Source: Pseudomonas syringae KCTC 12500 (lineage in GTDB: Bacteria > Pseudomonadota > Gammaproteobacteria > Pseudomonadales > Pseudomonadaceae). Taken from it: 64,000 nucleotides of DNA. The notes below the pieces were generated by a model, which saw nothing but the letters and a program-made list of their open reading frames with translations, was not told the DNA's origin and did not search any database. Positions 50,795-60,150 of this stretch are shown piece after piece. Position 1 is the stretch's first letter. The number at the start of each line of letters is the position of its first letter. The DNA lies in NCBI RefSeq assembly GCF_000507185.2, contig NZ_AYTM02000002.1:4623501-4687500 (forward strand), read 5' to 3'. Both the position numbers and the translations under genes were made by a program.

Positions 50795-52429
50795 ATGACG
50801 ATTTCTCGACGAGGGTTCATAGCGGGGCTGGCGCTGACCGGTGCGGCAGTTCCGGCAGCGTATTACGCGCATCGGGAACTCACCCGGGTCGACCTGCCGG
50901 AAACGCCGGGCGAAGCGACGGCGGGGCCTGCCGATACCGCCACCCAGCGCCTGGCCGACAAGTTGCGCGGTGTGTGGACTCTGCGCTTTGAGGGGCGCGA
51001 TGCCGGGCTTGGCGGTGCGCCGCTCGAAGGCCTGGAAATGTTTCTCGACATCGCCCCGCGCGGTCGCGGTCTGCGCGGCTACATAGACACGGCCGAGCAA
51101 TTGCGCGGCGATGCGCTGCCGCGTTTTCGGGTGATTGGCGATCTGCAACCGGCCAACGCCGCAAGACTCTATCTGCGGGTCATGGACGGGCATGCAGGCA
51201 ATGATCCGCACAGCGACAGCCCGGATTACGAATTCAGCCTGACCCTTGATGAAGTCTGGGGCGCGTTCGGTAACGCCGGCAGCGGCACTCTGAGCGGGCG
51301 TATCGAACGTCTTGACCGACCGCTGGCCCTGCCCGAACTGGAAAACCGTCTGATCGCGATCAAGCAGGTGTTTCCAGAAGCGCGGGAAAGGGTGGGCCTG
51401 AGTCCGCCGTTTCTGGCCTGGCTGGTTTCCAGGGAGCATCGTCTGTTCCATCAGCTCTGGCATGCCTCGCGAGACAAATGGCACAAGTTGCCGGAAGACA
51501 AGCGTGACGCATTGCGCGGCATCGGCTGGCAGCCGGGGCCGCGTGATCATGAGCGCGATGCGCGTGGCCCGCACAAGGACCGCAACGGCTCGGGTGAAGA
51601 CTTCTTTTATATGCACCGGCACATGCTGATCCAGGCACGCAGGATTCAGGACTTGCCGTCCTGGCCGCGCTTTCCGCTGCCGCAGCCTGAGCTGGAACGC
51701 GACCGCCTGGGCTTTGCCCGCTATTTCGACAATCACGACGGTTGTTCGCTGCCGCCCAACTGGCTGGCGCATGGTGACGAGGAATACACACAGCTGGTCA
51801 GCGATATCAAAAGCCACGAGACGTTTCATACGCATTTTCAGGTCTGGGAATCGCAGTATCGCGATCCGCGCTTTTTGTCGAAGCTGACCCTGGGCCAGTT
51901 TGGTTCGCAGGTCGAACTGGAACTGCACGACTGGCTGCACATGCGCTGGGCCTCGGTGGCCCGAGATCCGGCCAACGGGCAGCCGGTGCCGATGGCACGT
52001 CGTTCGGATGATTTTGCCGAGCGCTGGTTCGCGCCGGAAAACGACTTTCTCGCCGACCCGTTTTCATCGCACGTGAACCCGGTGTTCTGGATGTTCCATG
52101 GCTGGATTGACGACCGCATTGGGGACTGGTTCCGCGCCCACGAGCGCTTTCATCCGGGCGAAGTGAAGCGCCTGGAAGTCAACGGCGTGCCGTGGTTTGC
52201 GCCAGGCCGCTGGGTGAATGTCAGCGACCCGTGGCTGGGGCCTGAAACGCACGGTTGCAGCACAGTGCCCGGCCAGGCTGCAGGCACGACCATGGAAATG
52301 GACCCGGAAGTCATGAAGCTGGCGCTGCGGATTACTTTTGCTGCGGATGACAGGTTGAGCAACCTGCTTCGCCGTGTACCGCGCCGGCCGTGGTATGCCC
52401 GGAATCTGTTGCCGGACAGGTGGTTTTGA
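50795..52429 (+). CDS. pvdP: PvdP, periplasmic tyrosinase forming the pyoverdine chromophore
   Basis: A 544-residue protein with a twin-arginine signal (ISRRGFIAGLALTGAAVPAA) and a tyrosinase-like di-copper domain in its C-terminal half. Candidate copper ligands are in EHRLFHQLWH, FFYMHRHMLIQ, HETFHTHFQVWE, LHDWLHMRW and NPVFWMFHGWIDDRIGDWF; the last matches the usual CuB motif. PvdP hydroxylates and cyclises the D-Tyr/Dab part of ferribactin to dihydropyoverdine. I chose the ATG at 50795, behind AGGTAGGG; the frame is open 39 nt further to a TTG, but that lies at the predicted transcription start. It diverges from pvdM and ends just before a palindromic repeat facing opmQ. Confidence 0.93.
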   Translation: MTISRRGFIAGLALTGAAVPAAYYAHRELTRVDLPETPGEATAGPADTATQRLADKLRGVWTLRFEGRDAGLGGAPLEGLEMFLDIAPRGRGLRGYIDTAEQLRGDALPRFRVIGDLQPANAARLYLRVMDGHAGNDPHSDSPDYEFSLTLDEVWGAFGNAGSGTLSGRIERLDRPLALPELENRLIAIKQVFPEARERVGLSPPFLAWLVSREHRLFHQLWHASRDKWHKLPEDKRDALRGIGWQPGPRDHERDARGPHKDRNGSGEDFFYMHRHMLIQARRIQDLPSWPRFPLPQPELERDRLGFARYFDNHDGCSLPPNWLAHGDEEYTQLVSDIKSHETFHTHFQVWESQYRDPRFLSKLTLGQFGSQVELELHDWLHMRWASVARDPANGQPVPMARRSDDFAERWFAPENDFLADPFSSHVNPVFWMFHGWIDDRIGDWFRAHERFHPGEVKRLEVNGVPWFAPGRWVNVSDPWLGPETHGCSTVPGQAAGTTMEMDPEVMKLALRITFAADDRLSNLLRRVPRRPWYARNLLPDRWF

Positions 52430-52443
52430 CGAACGACGGTTGA

Positions 52444-52554
52444 GATTGTCGTCCCCTACGCTCCAGCGTGGGAGTGCCGTCTATGACGCTCTGCGTCGCA
52501 AGAGGACGCAGAGCGTCCAGAAAGGCATGCGACGCGAAGCGTCGCACGATAATC
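52444..52554. repeat. Palindromic intergenic element, 111 bp, between convergent pvdP and opmQ
   Basis: Ends GATTGTCGT (52444-52452) and ACGATAATC (52546-52554) are inverted with one mismatch. Inside are a perfect 13-bp stem GACGCTCTGCGTC/GACGCAGAGCGTC (52485-52517, 7-nt loop) and a perfect 7-bp stem GCGACGC/GCGTCGC (52529-52545, loop GAA). Size and parts match the element at 3928-4039. From 52555 to 52626 more fragments of the family follow (GACGCAGAGC, ACGATAGTG, GATTATCGT). The long stem could stop transcription from both sides. Confidence 0.82.
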
Positions 52555-52626
52555 GGATTGTCCGCGCAGACCGACGCAGAGCTTCAGCACGATAGTGGGG
52601 TGCGATTATCGTTCCTTGCGTGACGC

Positions 52627-54015
52627 TCAGCGCACCTGCCAGCCCCCACCCAGTGCCTTGTACAGCGCGATGCTCGTCTGCAGGCGCGCCAGCCGCAGTT
52701 GCACACTGACATCATGCGCCAGGTACAACGTGCGCTGGGTTTCCAGTACGGTGAGCAGGTCCTCGGCGCCTTCCTGGTAGCGGCTCTGGGCGATGCGGAA
52801 GGCGGTCTGCGCCTGCTTGAGCTCTTCTTCGTGCCAGTAGCGCTGCTGATCCAGGCCACGAATGCTGTTCAAGGCTTTTTCCACGTCGGCGAAGCTGTTG
52901 ATGATCGCGCCGCGATAGGTTTCCAGCAGCTCTTCCTGACGCGCTGTGGCCTTGTCGCGCTCGGCGGCCAAGCGACCATTGTTGAAGATCGGTCCGACCA
53001 GCCCGGCAGCGAGGCTGCTGAACGGTGCGCGCAGCCAGTCTTCGGCGCGGGTGTTTTCGGTACCGAGCCTGGCGCTCAGGGTCAGTTTCGGCAGCATGGC
53101 GGCGCGGGCGACGGTGACATTGGCCTGTGCCGCCGCCAGTTCGGCTTCGGCCGTGGCCAGATCAGGGCGGCGGGTCAGTAGTTCGCTGGGCAGGCCGGGG
53201 CCGATGTCCGGCCAGTTCAGGGTGTCGAAGGGCTGATCCGCGAGGTGCAGATTCTGCACCGGCTGACCGAGCAAGGCCGCCAGGGTGATCAACTGCTCGT
53301 TGGCCAGTTGCTGAACACGGGGCAGTTCACGCTGCTGGGTCGCAACCAGATTCTTCTGCTGCGCCAGCTCCAGAGCGGTAGCTGAACCCGATTCATAGCG
53401 CGTCTGCACCAGACGCAGCACGTCTTGTGCGTTGGTCAGGTTCAGTTCGGCAATCCGCCCTTGCTCGCGCGCCGCCAGGGTTTGCGCATAGCGATCGGCG
53501 ACGTTGGCCAGCAGGGTCAGCTCCACGGTCGCTTGATCGAACTGGCTGGCGCGCAGGCCCTGTAGTGCGCTGCCGCGTCCCGCTGCGATGCCGCCCCAGA
53601 AATCCACTTCATAGCTGGCGGTCAGGTCGCTGGTGAAGTTGTTGGTGTTGTTGTCATCTGAAGGGTTGGCCTTGCGGTCGCTGTTGCGCACGAATTTGTT
53701 GCGTTCACCGCGCACGTCAAACGCCAGCTCCGGCAGTAACGGCGCGCCGCCGATGATAGCGCTGGCCTGCGCCTGACGAACCCGCGCCATCGCCGCAGCG
53801 ACTTCGTGGCTGTCGCGGCTGGCCTGTTCGATCAGGCGATTCAGCTGCGGACTGCCGAACTGCCGCCACCAACGCACGTCGCTGCGCTGTGCGGCGGCGT
53901 TTTCGGCAAACGCCCAGCTTGCTGGTGGCTGGATGCCGCTGTCCAGCGGCGGAGCAGGCGTCTGGCAAGCGCTCAGCAACAGGCAGGCAGTCAAAACGGA
54001 GAGACTGGTCTTCAT
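52627..54015 (-). CDS. opmQ: OpmQ, outer-membrane efflux lipoprotein of the PvdRT-OpmQ exporter
   Basis: A 462-residue TolC/OprM-family outer-membrane factor. The N-terminus is a lipoprotein signal with lipobox LSAC (MKTSLSVLTACLLLSACQTP). Two OEP repeats are visible, with typical motifs such as DVRWWRQFGSPQLNRLIEQA, RVRQAQASAIIGGA, RRPDLATAEAELAAAQANV and LGGGWQV at the end. With PvdR and PvdT it exports mature pyoverdine and recycles it after iron release. I chose the ATG at 54015; a GTG at 54030 would overlap the pvdT stop and give a poorer signal peptide. It is the last gene of the pvdR-pvdT-opmQ unit. Confidence 0.93.
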   Translation of the reverse strand: MKTSLSVLTACLLLSACQTPAPPLDSGIQPPASWAFAENAAAQRSDVRWWRQFGSPQLNRLIEQASRDSHEVAAAMARVRQAQASAIIGGAPLLPELAFDVRGERNKFVRNSDRKANPSDDNNTNNFTSDLTASYEVDFWGGIAAGRGSALQGLRASQFDQATVELTLLANVADRYAQTLAAREQGRIAELNLTNAQDVLRLVQTRYESGSATALELAQQKNLVATQQRELPRVQQLANEQLITLAALLGQPVQNLHLADQPFDTLNWPDIGPGLPSELLTRRPDLATAEAELAAAQANVTVARAAMLPKLTLSARLGTENTRAEDWLRAPFSSLAAGLVGPIFNNGRLAAERDKATARQEELLETYRGAIINSFADVEKALNSIRGLDQQRYWHEEELKQAQTAFRIAQSRYQEGAEDLLTVLETQRTLYLAHDVSVQLRLARLQTSIALYKALGGGWQVR

Positions 54016-54022
54016 TGATCGA

Positions 54023-55993
54023 TCATTCACTGGTGAGGGCCGCGACCGGGTCGAGGCGAGCAGCTTTGCGGGCCGGCATGAAGCCGAAGATCACGCCGGT
54101 TATCAGGGCGCAGGCAAACGCCCCGGCCACAGCCGGCAGGGTGAACGCCACCGCCACCTTACTGAGCAGCAGCGCTGCGCCCATGCCCAGCGCCAGGACG
54201 ATACCGGCCAGCCCGCCGACCACGGAAAGCATCATGGCCTCGGTGAGGAACTGCCGCAGGATGTCGCTCTGCCGCGCGCCGGTGGCCATGCGGATGCCGA
54301 TTTCACGGGTGCGTTCGCGCACCGTCATCAGCATGATGTTCATCACGCCGATACCGCCGACCAGCAAGGAAATGGCGGCAATCGAGCCGAGCATCAGCGA
54401 CAGGGTATTCTGGGTACGTGCTTCGGCCTGGATCATCGCGGCGTTGTTGGTCAGCTCGTAATCCTGTTTGCCGTGATGCAGTTGTTGCAGCAGGTTGCGT
54501 ATTGATTGTTCGGCCTGTTTGACGTTGTTGGCGTCGCGGGTGGCGATGGTGATGTACTCGGGGTCCTGCGTGCCGAACAGGCGGATGCTGGCCGACGAGT
54601 AGGGGATGGCGATGCGATTGTCGCTGTCCAGATCGCCCGACGTGGCGCCTTTTTCCTGCAGCACGCCGACCACCTGAAAAGGCACGTTTTCGATCAGGAT
54701 GTACTGGCCGACAGGGTCGGTCTGCTCGCCGAACAGTTTCTGGCGAACCTTGTAACCAATCACTGCCACGGCCGCTGCGTTCTGCTCATCCGCCTCGCTG
54801 AAATAACTGCCTTCCACCACCGGCCAGTTGAAGATCGCCGGAAAGTGCGTGTCATTACCGCCGACGTAACTGGAGTGATCGACGTTGCCGTAGCGCACCC
54901 CGGCCTGGCCGCCGTTGACCGGCATGATCATCTTGACCTCGGGCAACTGGCCCAGCGCGGCGACTTCCTCCAGGGTGATGACGCCCTTGGGCGCACGCGG
55001 ATTGGGCGCCTTGCCGTTGAGGTAAATGATGTTGGAGCCGAACGACGACATCTGTGCCATGACCTGACGCTTGCTGCCTTCGCCGACGGCCAGCATCACC
55101 ACCACCGACGCCACGCCGATGACGATGCCCAGCAGCGTCAGCGCAGTTCGGAAGCGGTTGATCCACATGACGCGCCACGCCGCCTGAACCGCATCGAGCA
55201 GTTCGCCTTGCCAGGCGCTGTGACTGCCGCTGCCCTCGCTCAGGCGCTTGCGCAGGTCGACCGCTTGCAGCGCGGCTGGATTGTCTACAGGCGGCGTGGA
55301 CCGGTCATTGGCGGTATCGCTGATCACCAGGCCATCACTGATCTCGATGACCCGTTTGGCGCGCGCCGCCACTTCCCGGTCATGGGTGATGAGGATCACC
55401 ACATGGCCCTGGCTGGCCAGTTCGTCGAGCAGGGTCATCACCTCCGCGCCGCTGTGGCTGTCCAGCGCACCGGTGGGCTCGTCGGCGAGGATGATGTGCC
55501 CGCCATTCATCAAGGCGCGGGCGATGGAAACCCGTTGCTGCTGGCCGCCGGACAACTGATGCGGTCGATTGCCGGTGCGCGACGCCAGGCCCAGCCGGTC
55601 GAGCAGGGCGGCGGCCCGCGCGTGACGCTCTGCGGCGGGCGTCCCGGCATAGATCGCCGGCATCTCGACGTTTTCCTGAGCCGAGCCGGACGGAATCAGG
55701 TGATAGCCCTGAAACACGAACCCGAATGCCTCGCGGCGCAGCCAGGCGAGTTCGTCGCTGCCCAGCGTGGCGACGTTTTCTCCGGCGAACAGGTATTCGC
55801 CCGAGGTCGGACGGTCCAGACAACCGAGGATGTTCATCAGTGTCGACTTGCCGGACCCGGAAGCGCCGACAATCGCCACGAACTCACCGGCATGAATCGA
55901 CAGATCGATGCCGCGCAGCACGTTGACCAGTGGGCTGTCGCCTCCGCCGTAGGATTTGCGGATGCCTCGCAGGTCGATCAGCGGCGTGCGCAT
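54023..55993 (-). CDS. pvdT: PvdT, MacB-type ATPase-permease of the pyoverdine exporter
   Basis: A 656-residue fusion of an N-terminal ATPase and a C-terminal FtsX/MacB permease. ATPase motifs: Walker [14 protein letters not shown], signature [15 protein letters not shown], Walker [14 protein letters not shown], switch [10 protein letters not shown]. After a linker come one membrane segment (about residues 280-300), a large periplasmic domain and three C-terminal segments (including [20 protein letters not shown] and [16 protein letters not shown]). With PvdR and OpmQ it forms a tripartite pump for periplasmic pyoverdine. Its ATG follows the pvdR stop without a gap. Confidence 0.94.
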   Translation of the reverse strand: MRTPLIDLRGIRKSYGGGDSPLVNVLRGIDLSIHAGEFVAIVGASGSGKSTLMNILGCLDRPTSGEYLFAGENVATLGSDELAWLRREAFGFVFQGYHLIPSGSAQENVEMPAIYAGTPAAERHARAAALLDRLGLASRTGNRPHQLSGGQQQRVSIARALMNGGHIILADEPTGALDSHSGAEVMTLLDELASQGHVVILITHDREVAARAKRVIEISDGLVISDTANDRSTPPVDNPAALQAVDLRKRLSEGSGSHSAWQGELLDAVQAAWRVMWINRFRTALTLLGIVIGVASVVVMLAVGEGSKRQVMAQMSSFGSNIIYLNGKAPNPRAPKGVITLEEVAALGQLPEVKMIMPVNGGQAGVRYGNVDHSSYVGGNDTHFPAIFNWPVVEGSYFSEADEQNAAAVAVIGYKVRQKLFGEQTDPVGQYILIENVPFQVVGVLQEKGATSGDLDSDNRIAIPYSSASIRLFGTQDPEYITIATRDANNVKQAEQSIRNLLQQLHHGKQDYELTNNAAMIQAEARTQNTLSLMLGSIAAISLLVGGIGVMNIMLMTVRERTREIGIRMATGARQSDILRQFLTEAMMLSVVGGLAGIVLALGMGAALLLSKVAVAFTLPAVAGAFACALITGVIFGFMPARKAARLDPVAALTSE

Positions 55994-57166
55994 TCAGCCC
56001 CCGCTGCCGACGGAGGCGGGCACCAGCAGGCGCTCACCTTCATTCAGTCCGTCGAGTACCTGCACGCGCAGACGGTCGCTGATGCCGGTGCGCACCTGAC
56101 GGATCTGCACCTCGCCATTGGCAGATAGCACCTGGGCGTTCTGCCTATCAGTCTGCGCCCCGTTTCGCAACGCCGCGAGTGGCGCGGTGAGGGTGTTCTC
56201 GGCTTTTTCGGCGACGAAGAATATCTGTGCGGTCATTTCTGCCATCAGCGCCTGATCGCTGTTATCCACGTCCAGCAGCACGGTGTACAGCACCACCCGG
56301 CCACCGCCGTTTTTGCGCGAACTGCTTGGGCTGCCACCGCCCTGATTGGCTTGATCCAGCGGCCTGGGCGGTACTGGCAGGATCTGCCGCACGGTGCTGC
56401 TCCAGCGCCGGTTGCCGCCGCTCAGGGTGGTGAAATAGGCAGTCATGCCGGGTTTGACATGGCCGATATCGGCCTCCGAGACCTCGGCCCAGACCGTCAT
56501 CGGCGACAAGCGGGCGATGCGCAGAATCAGCGGTGTCTGTTGTTGCGCGTTCAATGTCTGGCCTTCACGTGCGTCGAGTGCCACCACTGTGCCGCTCATG
56601 GGCGCGAAAATACGGGTGTAGCCCAGCGCCGCTTCGTCGCTGCGCAGGGCGGCCTGCGCTTCGAGAATCTGCGCCTTGAACATATCGACCCGTGCCTGGG
56701 TGGCGCGAAATTCCGATTCCGCAGCCTGCACGTCCTCGGCCCGTGTGGCACCGCCTGCGGCGAGGCGCTTCTGGCGCTGCTGCTTCTGTTCGGCCAGTTC
56801 GTGCAGCGCACGCTGTTCCTGCAATTGCGCCTTGAGGTTATCGATGGCGTAGCGTGCGGCGTCGAGCTTGGCTTTTTGCGTCGAAGGGTCGATCTCGACC
56901 AACAGGTCGCCTTCCTTGACCTGGTCGCCGACCTGGGCGTGGATTTTCATGATCTGCCCACTGGCCTGCGAACCCACGTCCACGTAGCTGCGCGGCTGCA
57001 GGGTGCCGAGCGCCGTGACGCTGTTTTCGATCGTGCCGCGGGTCACCGTCACAGTCGCGGCGCTGCCTTTGCTGTCGGGCAGGATCTGCCAGGCGCATAC
57101 GGCAATGACCGGGAACAGGCACAGCGCCACCAGGAGGGCGCGTCGAGGATGTCGAGAGCGTTTCAT
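55994..57166 (-). CDS. pvdR: PvdR, MacA-type periplasmic adaptor of the pyoverdine exporter
   Basis: A 390-residue membrane-fusion protein. One N-terminal membrane anchor (ALLVALCLFPVIAVCAWQIL) is followed by a lipoyl half-motif (VGSQASGQIMKIHAQVGDQV), a long alpha-hairpin (about residues 105-185, rich in Q, E, A and R), the second lipoyl half (IFAPMSGTVVALDAREGQTL), and beta-barrel and membrane-proximal domains. It links the PvdT pump to OpmQ. It is the first gene of the unit, with a perfect PvdS-type box 64 nt upstream on the minus strand. Confidence 0.93.
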   Translation of the reverse strand: MKRSRHPRRALLVALCLFPVIAVCAWQILPDSKGSAATVTVTRGTIENSVTALGTLQPRSYVDVGSQASGQIMKIHAQVGDQVKEGDLLVEIDPSTQKAKLDAARYAIDNLKAQLQEQRALHELAEQKQQRQKRLAAGGATRAEDVQAAESEFRATQARVDMFKAQILEAQAALRSDEAALGYTRIFAPMSGTVVALDAREGQTLNAQQQTPLILRIARLSPMTVWAEVSEADIGHVKPGMTAYFTTLSGGNRRWSSTVRQILPVPPRPLDQANQGGGSPSSSRKNGGGRVVLYTVLLDVDNSDQALMAEMTAQIFFVAEKAENTLTAPLAALRNGAQTDRQNAQVLSANGEVQIRQVRTGISDRLRVQVLDGLNEGERLLVPASVGSGG

Positions 57167-57229
57167 GCAGATTCCTGCGCTGGGAGATCAGTCGGTCGGT
57201 GAACGACGGCCACGAGAGCTGCCCTTTAA

Positions 57230-57253
57230 ACGAGGCATGCCGGCAGGAATTTA
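57230..57253 (-). promoter_or_regulatory. PvdS-type promoter for pvdR-pvdT-opmQ
   Basis: On the minus strand TAAAT (57253-57249), 16 nt, CGT (57232-57230), then TTAAAG. It lies 64 nt upstream of the pvdR ATG and is back to back with the pvdQ box, with 28 nt between the -35 elements. Confidence 0.78.
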
Positions 57254-57281
57254 GCGTCGAACACGGGTTATCCGCTTCGGC

Positions 57282-57305
57282 TAAACATCAGCGTCCGTGC
57301 TTCGT
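57282..57305 (+). promoter_or_regulatory. PvdS-type promoter for pvdQ
   Basis: GGCTAAAC with TAAAC at 57282-57286, a 16-nt spacer and CGT at 57303-57305. The last base of the -35 differs from TAAAT. It is 48 nt upstream of the pvdQ start. Confidence 0.7.
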
Positions 57306-57352
57306 TTAACGGGAGCGGCTAATTCGGGTCGTCTTGTCGAGTTGGAGTCAGC

Positions 57353-59692
57353 GTGATTATGTCCAGACCCCTGTGCGGTTTTCTGTTTGCAGGTCTTTCG
57401 TTCGCTGTGGTTCTGCCTGCGCAGGCCTTGGTTGAGCCTGGAAATCAGGCGGCCAGGGCCGAGATCCGGCGGACCGGTTTTGGCGTGCCGCATATCGTTG
57501 CCGCCAATGAGCGCGGTCTGGGCTACGGCATCGGTTATGCCTACGCGCAGGACAACCTGTGCCTGTTGGCCAATGAGGTGGTCACCGTCAATGGCCAGCG
57601 CTCGCGCTATTTCGGCCCGGACAAGGCGACCCTTGAGCAGCGCAACAACATGGCCAGTGACCTGCTGTTCCAGTGGCTCAATACGCCGCAGGCACTGGCG
57701 GATTTCTGGAAGGCGCAGCCACTGGAGATTCGCCAGTTGATGCAGGGCTATGTCGCCGGTTACAACCGTTCGCTGGCCGAGCAGACCACCCAAGGCCTGC
57801 CGCAACGCTGTGCGGCCGAGTGGGTCCGGCCGATCAGCACTGATGACCTGGTGCGTTTGACCCGTCGCCTGCTGGTCGAGGGGGGCGTGGGGCAGTTCGC
57901 CGAAGCGCTGGCCGGTGCCACGCCGCCTGCGCTGCAGAAGCCACTGCAGGTAAATGCTCAGCAGGTTCAGGCGCTGCAACTGGCCGCAGCGCGTAATCAG
58001 CGTTTTGCCCTGGAGCGCGGCAGCAATGCAGTGGCAATAGGGCGCGAGCTGTCCGCCAACGGGCGTGGCATGCTGCTGGCCAATCCGCATTTTCCATGGG
58101 CTGGCGGCATGCGTTTCTATCAAATGCACCTGACCATTCCCGGCAAACTCGACGTGATGGGCGCAGCGCTGCCGGGCCTGCCGCTGATCAATATCGGCTT
58201 CAATCAGCATCTGGCCTGGAGCCATACCGTCGACACGTCGAAACACTTCACGCTGCATCGTCTGCAGCTCGACCCGAAGGATTCCACCCGTTACCTGCTG
58301 GATGGCCAATCGGTTGCCATGGGCAAGCAGCAGGTGAGTGTCGACGTGAAGCAACCGGATGGCAGCCTGAAGTCGGTGCCACGCATCGTCTATTCGTCCA
58401 TATTCGGTCCGGTGGTGCAATGGCCGGGCAAGCTGGACTGGGATAATAAGTTTGCCTTCAGTCTGCGTGATGCCAACCTGCAAAATGATCGGGTGTTGCA
58501 GCAGTGGTATGCAATGGACAAGGCCGACAGCCTCAAGGCGTTTGAGGATTCGGTGCACAAGATCCAGGGCATTCCGTGGGTCAACACCCTGGCAGTCGAT
58601 GCCAAGGGGCAGGCGCTGTACATGAACCTCTCGGTGGTGCCGAACGTTGACGCCGCCAGGCTTGCCCGATGCAGTGATCCGCGCATCGGCACGGAACTGA
58701 TCGTGCTCGACGGCTCGCGCAGTGAATGCAACTGGAAGGTCTCCGCGGAGGCGGCACAAGCCGGTATCTATCCGTCCTCGCGCCAGCCGCAACTGCTGCG
58801 GACCGACTTCGTGCAGCACTCCAACGATTCGGCGTGGATGGTCAATCCCGCTGCGCCGTTGAAGGACTTTTCGCCGCTGATCAGCCAGGACAGTCAGCCG
58901 CTGGGACAGCGAGCGCGTTTTGCGCTGGATCGGCTGGAGAGCCTAAAGAAGGCGGGCAAGATCAGCGTCGAGAACCTGCAAGCGATGGTCATGGATAACG
59001 AGGTGCATCAGGCCGGGCAAGTGCTGCCGGATCTGCTCAGGTTCTGTGCCTCGGAGCTGGGTGATGATGCGGCGCGTCTGATGCCGCTGTGTACCGCGCT
59101 GAAAGCCTGGGATGGTCGCGCTGACCTGAACAGTGGCATCGGCTTCGTGTACTTCCAGAGAATCGTGACGTCCATGCAGGCTGTTGCCTTGCGCTGGCGT
59201 GTTGCGTTCGACCCTCAGGACCCGGTTCACACGCCGAGCGGGCTGGCGATTGAGAACCCTCAGGTCGCCACTGCATTGCGCGCTGCCATGTTGGCCGCAG
59301 TGGATGAAGTGACCAAGGCAGGCCTCTCGGCAGGCAGTAAATGGGGCGACATTCAGGTCTCCAGCATCAGCGGCAAGCAGATCCCTATTCATGGCGGGCC
59401 GGCCGGGCTGGGCGTCTACAACGCCATGCAGACAATCGCTGGCAAGGGCGGCAAGCGGGAGGTGGTCAGTGGCACCAGCTACCTGCAGGTGGTGTCGTTC
59501 GACGAGCATGGCCCCAAAGCGCAGGGTTTACTGGCGTTCTCGGAGTCGAGCAATCCACAGTCAGCCCATTCAAGCGACCAGACTGAGGCGTTTTCAAAAA
59601 AGCAGTGGCAAGCGTTGCCGTTCACTGAACCACAGATCAAGGCTGATCCTGAGTATGAGGTGCAGGTGATAAGCGAGGAGGCCAATCGCTGA
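57353..59692 (+). CDS. pvdQ: PvdQ, periplasmic Ntn-hydrolase acylase (ferribactin deacylase / AHL acylase)
   Basis: A 779-residue penicillin-amidase-family precursor. The signal peptide ends near LPAQAL. The alpha chain has FGVPHIVAANERGLGYGIGY, and the nucleophile that becomes the beta-chain N-terminus is Ser224 in LERGSNAVAIGREL. The beta chain contains NPHFPWAGGMRFYQMHL, FNQHLAWSHTVD and a C-terminal GGKREVVSGTSYLQVV. PvdQ removes the fatty-acid chain from the pyoverdine precursor in the periplasm and also cleaves long-chain acyl-homoserine lactones; the P. syringae homologue has been called HacA. The start is a GTG at 57353 with GGAG 5 nt upstream; an ATG two codons later would make no functional difference. 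Confidence 0.92.
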   Translation: MIMSRPLCGFLFAGLSFAVVLPAQALVEPGNQAARAEIRRTGFGVPHIVAANERGLGYGIGYAYAQDNLCLLANEVVTVNGQRSRYFGPDKATLEQRNNMASDLLFQWLNTPQALADFWKAQPLEIRQLMQGYVAGYNRSLAEQTTQGLPQRCAAEWVRPISTDDLVRLTRRLLVEGGVGQFAEALAGATPPALQKPLQVNAQQVQALQLAAARNQRFALERGSNAVAIGRELSANGRGMLLANPHFPWAGGMRFYQMHLTIPGKLDVMGAALPGLPLINIGFNQHLAWSHTVDTSKHFTLHRLQLDPKDSTRYLLDGQSVAMGKQQVSVDVKQPDGSLKSVPRIVYSSIFGPVVQWPGKLDWDNKFAFSLRDANLQNDRVLQQWYAMDKADSLKAFEDSVHKIQGIPWVNTLAVDAKGQALYMNLSVVPNVDAARLARCSDPRIGTELIVLDGSRSECNWKVSAEAAQAGIYPSSRQPQLLRTDFVQHSNDSAWMVNPAAPLKDFSPLISQDSQPLGQRARFALDRLESLKKAGKISVENLQAMVMDNEVHQAGQVLPDLLRFCASELGDDAARLMPLCTALKAWDGRADLNSGIGFVYFQRIVTSMQAVALRWRVAFDPQDPVHTPSGLAIENPQVATALRAAMLAAVDEVTKAGLSAGSKWGDIQVSSISGKQIPIHGGPAGLGVYNAMQTIAGKGGKREVVSGTSYLQVVSFDEHGPKAQGLLAFSESSNPQSAHSSDQTEAFSKKQWQALPFTEPQIKADPEYEVQVISEEANR

Positions 59693-59700
59693 AAGAGGCA

Positions 59701-59735
59701 AGAAAAGCGTTTGGGCCATGCGGCCCAAATGCGCT
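59701..59735. terminator. Bidirectional terminator-like hairpin
   Basis: TTTGGGCC (59710-59717) and GGCCCAAA (59722-59729) form a perfect 8-bp stem with loop ATGC. GCG/GCGC flanks extend it, with AGAAAAG on the left. It lies 17 nt after the pvdQ stop and 15 nt beyond the end of the minus-strand gene at 59745, so it can serve both. Confidence 0.72.
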
Positions 59736-59744
59736 TGCCGGGAA

Positions 59745-60056
59745 TCAGCCGCCGGGTGTATCGATATCGGCGTCAACGCCAGTGGTGGGCTGATGATTGC
59801 GTAAATCCTCGGTTTTTTCTTCCGGCTCATGGTCAGGCACATAGGCGCTGTCGCTGTTTGACTGGCTCTGCGACTGAGTCTGTGACTGGCTTGGGGAAGG
59901 CGTCTGGGCCTGGCTCTGGCCATTGCCCTTTTCAGTCTCGGGTTTTACGTCCCCGACTTGCCGCTCGATTGCCGGATCGTTGCGGTCCGGGCCCGGGCTG
60001 GCAGGTGAGTCCTGATTTGGCGTCGGTTCTTTCTGACGTTGCGGTTCGATAGACAT
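59745..60056 (-). CDS. Small hydrophilic low-complexity protein, unknown function
   Basis: A 103-residue protein that starts MSIEPQRQKEPTPNQDSPAS and has a central Q/S-rich run (QSQTQSQSQSNSDS, about residues 55-70) with an acidic C-terminal part (HEPEEKTEDLRNHQ). It has no hydrophobic segment, no signal peptide and no cysteine, and is probably disordered. GAGG lies 6 nt upstream of the ATG, which supports expression. The serine/glutamine run is encoded by alternating CAG/AGT/CTG-type triplets and may vary in length between strains. I do not recognise a family. It lies between pvdQ and the aminotransferase gene, outside the PvdS units. It could be a stress-related small protein, but nothing in the sequence shows this. 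Confidence 0.65.
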   Translation of the reverse strand: MSIEPQRQKEPTPNQDSPASPGPDRNDPAIERQVGDVKPETEKGNGQSQAQTPSPSQSQTQSQSQSNSDSAYVPDHEPEEKTEDLRNHQPTTGVDADIDTPGG

Positions 60057-60150
60057 GAGTACCTCGATATCTGGTTCAGAAAATGTGCTGACAGAGTTTC
60101 GAGGCAGGTTTTTTCAGATCGTTCGATGGAAAGTGCCCAGCGGAGCAGGG

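Noticed and set aside
52374-52595. Small plus-strand frame with a MRREASHDNR-like end, resembling DUF1534 proteins
   Set aside because: It runs from the end of pvdP into the palindromic repeat at 52444-52554. The same peptide pattern appears wherever the repeat occurs (for example opposite 3928-4039), so it comes from the repeat and not from a gene.
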